Shown piece after piece: positions 62,883 to 64,000 of a DNA stretch of 64,000 nt (position 1 is the first letter of the stretch; each line of letters opens with the position of its first letter). Origin of the DNA: Chlorogloeopsis fritschii (GTDB lineage: Bacteria; Cyanobacteriota; Cyanobacteriia; Cyanobacteriales; Nostocaceae); NCBI RefSeq assembly GCF_043099315.1, contig NZ_CP170746.1; one strand, written 5' to 3'. The notes beneath the pieces are model-generated. The model was not told where the DNA came from and made no database searches. It worked only from the letters and a program-made list of their open reading frames with translations. The position numbers and the translations under genes were made by a program.

Positions 62883-63300
62883 AGCTTTGTAATCTCCTCC
62901 TTTGTTACAGTGCCAGTCTGTCCGTTTCGATTTTAGTCCTTCATTAGCAACTAAAGCGAAATTTTCACTATCATTTTCTTTAAGGTTTGCAAAGTTGACA
63001 TCGTCACAATTACTTATATTAACTGGGGACTAGGGACTGGGGATTGGGTAAAGAGGACAAGGAGAGATGGGGAAGCTGGGGGAGTAAACGTGAATAACGA
63101 TTCTCCCCTTTCTCCACGGCAGTTGCTACAAGTCTCTTAACCTGCAAGGGCGCACTGCCTCCCCTGCTGCACCTCTCCCCCTGCTCTCTTCTTCCCTCCC
63201 CTCTGCTCCCCTGCTTTTTCCTAGTCCCTAGTCCCTAGTCCCTAGTCCCTAATTAGAGAGATTGTTGTTAAAATCGGCTCCTAAAGTAATTGGTATTTGA
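62883..63300. repeat. Spacer with inverted short tandem repeats (TAGTCCC)
   Basis: GGGGACTAGGGACTGGGGAT at about 63025 and four TAGTCCC units at 63221-63252 are inverted to each other across 200 bases of C- and T-rich low-complexity sequence. Typical short tandem repeat area of heterocystous cyanobacteria. No ORF. Confidence 0.7.
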
Positions 63301-64000
63301 GTGCTGGTGAAAGAAATTTTAGTAATAATTGTGACAGTGGTTGTGGGATTGTTTATTGTCATTGAAGTCGCCCTACGATCGCTGTTTGGTTTCGGCAATC
63401 CTTTGATTTACATAGCTGATGAGCAGATTGGTTATTTGCTAGCACCTAACCAGCAAACTCGTCGCTATGGCAATCGTATAGAAATTAATCAATATTCGAT
63501 GCGCGCTGAAGCAATCCAGGAGTTTTCTCCACCCTCTACCCTGCGAGTATTGTTATTGGGAGATTCTATTGCTAATGGCGGTTGGTGGACAGACCAAAAT
63601 AATACAATTTCTAGTCTGCTGCAACATTCTCTAATTTCAGCCCATCTTAGTAATTTTAACCAAATTCAAGTTTTAAATGCTTCAGCTAATTCTTGGGGGC
63701 CAAGAAACGAATTAGCCTATTTACAAAAATTTGGTAGCTTTAACGCTCAAGTAGTGGTGTTGCTAATTAATACCGATGACTTATTTGCTACGGCTCCCAC
63801 TTCTTTACCAGTTGGACGCGATCGCAACTATCCAAATCGGAAACCGCCCTTAGCATTGGTAGAAGTGTTTGAACGTTACATCAACAAGCCAAAACCGATC
63901 CCAGAAATGCAAGCGGTACAAAAAGAAGCAGGCGATCGCGTGGGCTTAAATTTGGAAGCTATTAGTAAAATTCAAGCACTGACACGTGCAAGTAACAGCC
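63301..64000 (+). CDS. SGNH/GDSL-type hydrolase-like protein, 3' end beyond window
   Basis: At least 233 residues, open to the window edge. The N-terminal hydrophobic helix (ILVIIVTVVVGLFIVIEVAL) acts as an anchor. Block I is RVLLLGDSIANGGWW (nucleophile Ser), and NASANSWGPRNELAYLQKF contains the block II/III Gly and Asn region. SGNH proteins with this anchor usually de- or transacylate sugars at the cell surface. The GTG at 63301 directly follows an in-frame stop; a second GTG is at 63307. Confidence 0.75.
   Translation, partial: MLVKEILVIIVTVVVGLFIVIEVALRSLFGFGNPLIYIADEQIGYLLAPNQQTRRYGNRIEINQYSMRAEAIQEFSPPSTLRVLLLGDSIANGGWWTDQNNTISSLLQHSLISAHLSNFNQIQVLNASANSWGPRNELAYLQKFGSFNAQVVVLLINTDDLFATAPTSLPVGRDRNYPNRKPPLALVEVFERYINKPKPIPEMQAVQKEAGDRVGLNLEAISKIQALTRASNS

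Overview
The window reads as chromosomal DNA of a filamentous cyanobacterium, probably of the Nostocales. Evidence from the sequence: many GCGATCGC (HIP1) octamers; short tandem 7-bp repeats and palindromic interspersed repeats between genes; bicarbonate-uptake genes sbtA and sbtB; a mycosporine-like amino acid (MAA) cluster; and cyanobacterial-style fusion proteins (RarA with a methyltransferase, PlsY with a PEP-synthase-like part, AMIN with a TonB receptor). No rRNA, tRNA or CRISPR array was recognised.

Layout. 0-8 kb holds ordinary chromosomal genes: PRC-barrel, DUF2808, a lipoprotein, a divergent Nramp transporter, a HAD phosphatase, pstS, DedA and DUF1206. 8-21 kb is a decayed accessory region. 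It holds an intact IS982 element, remnants of two other transposases, broken toxin-antitoxin pairs, two relics of one accessory gene family, sbtB and sbtA separated by a mosaic with a duplicated sbtA leader, a frameshifted katG and several gene stumps. 21-34 kb holds a methyltransferase fused to the front of a PstI/BsuBI-like endonuclease, a glycosyltransferase, a VKOR-like protein, rarA, DUF3370, a phosphodiester glycosidase and Uma2. 34-39 kb is an iron-siderophore uptake locus: binding protein, TonB receptor, AraC/PchR regulator and an MFS stump. 39-41 kb has a PLP ammonia-lyase and kptA.

42.5-50.6 kb is a complete MAA pathway, mysA-mysB-mysC followed by a 1349-residue NRPS. Its adenylation pocket reads as serine, which predicts shinorine. 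51.2-58.9 kb carries SRPBCC, two tandem zinc alcohol dehydrogenases, a DJ-1/PfpI protein and a GT4 glycosyltransferase. The GT4 gene is split by an IS4-like element with a clean 6-bp target duplication. The whole block is bracketed by 20-bp inverted ends and a 5-bp direct repeat, so it may have moved as one unit. 59-62 kb is a cupin overlapping a PlsY-PEP-synthase fusion. The window ends inside an SGNH/GDSL-type gene.

Several genes (katG, DUF3370, a Uma2, a DUF3368 toxin, an FAD oxidoreductase stump, a small ORF) are each broken by a single-base indel, often near G or C runs. Base-calling error should be excluded before these are treated as true pseudogenes.
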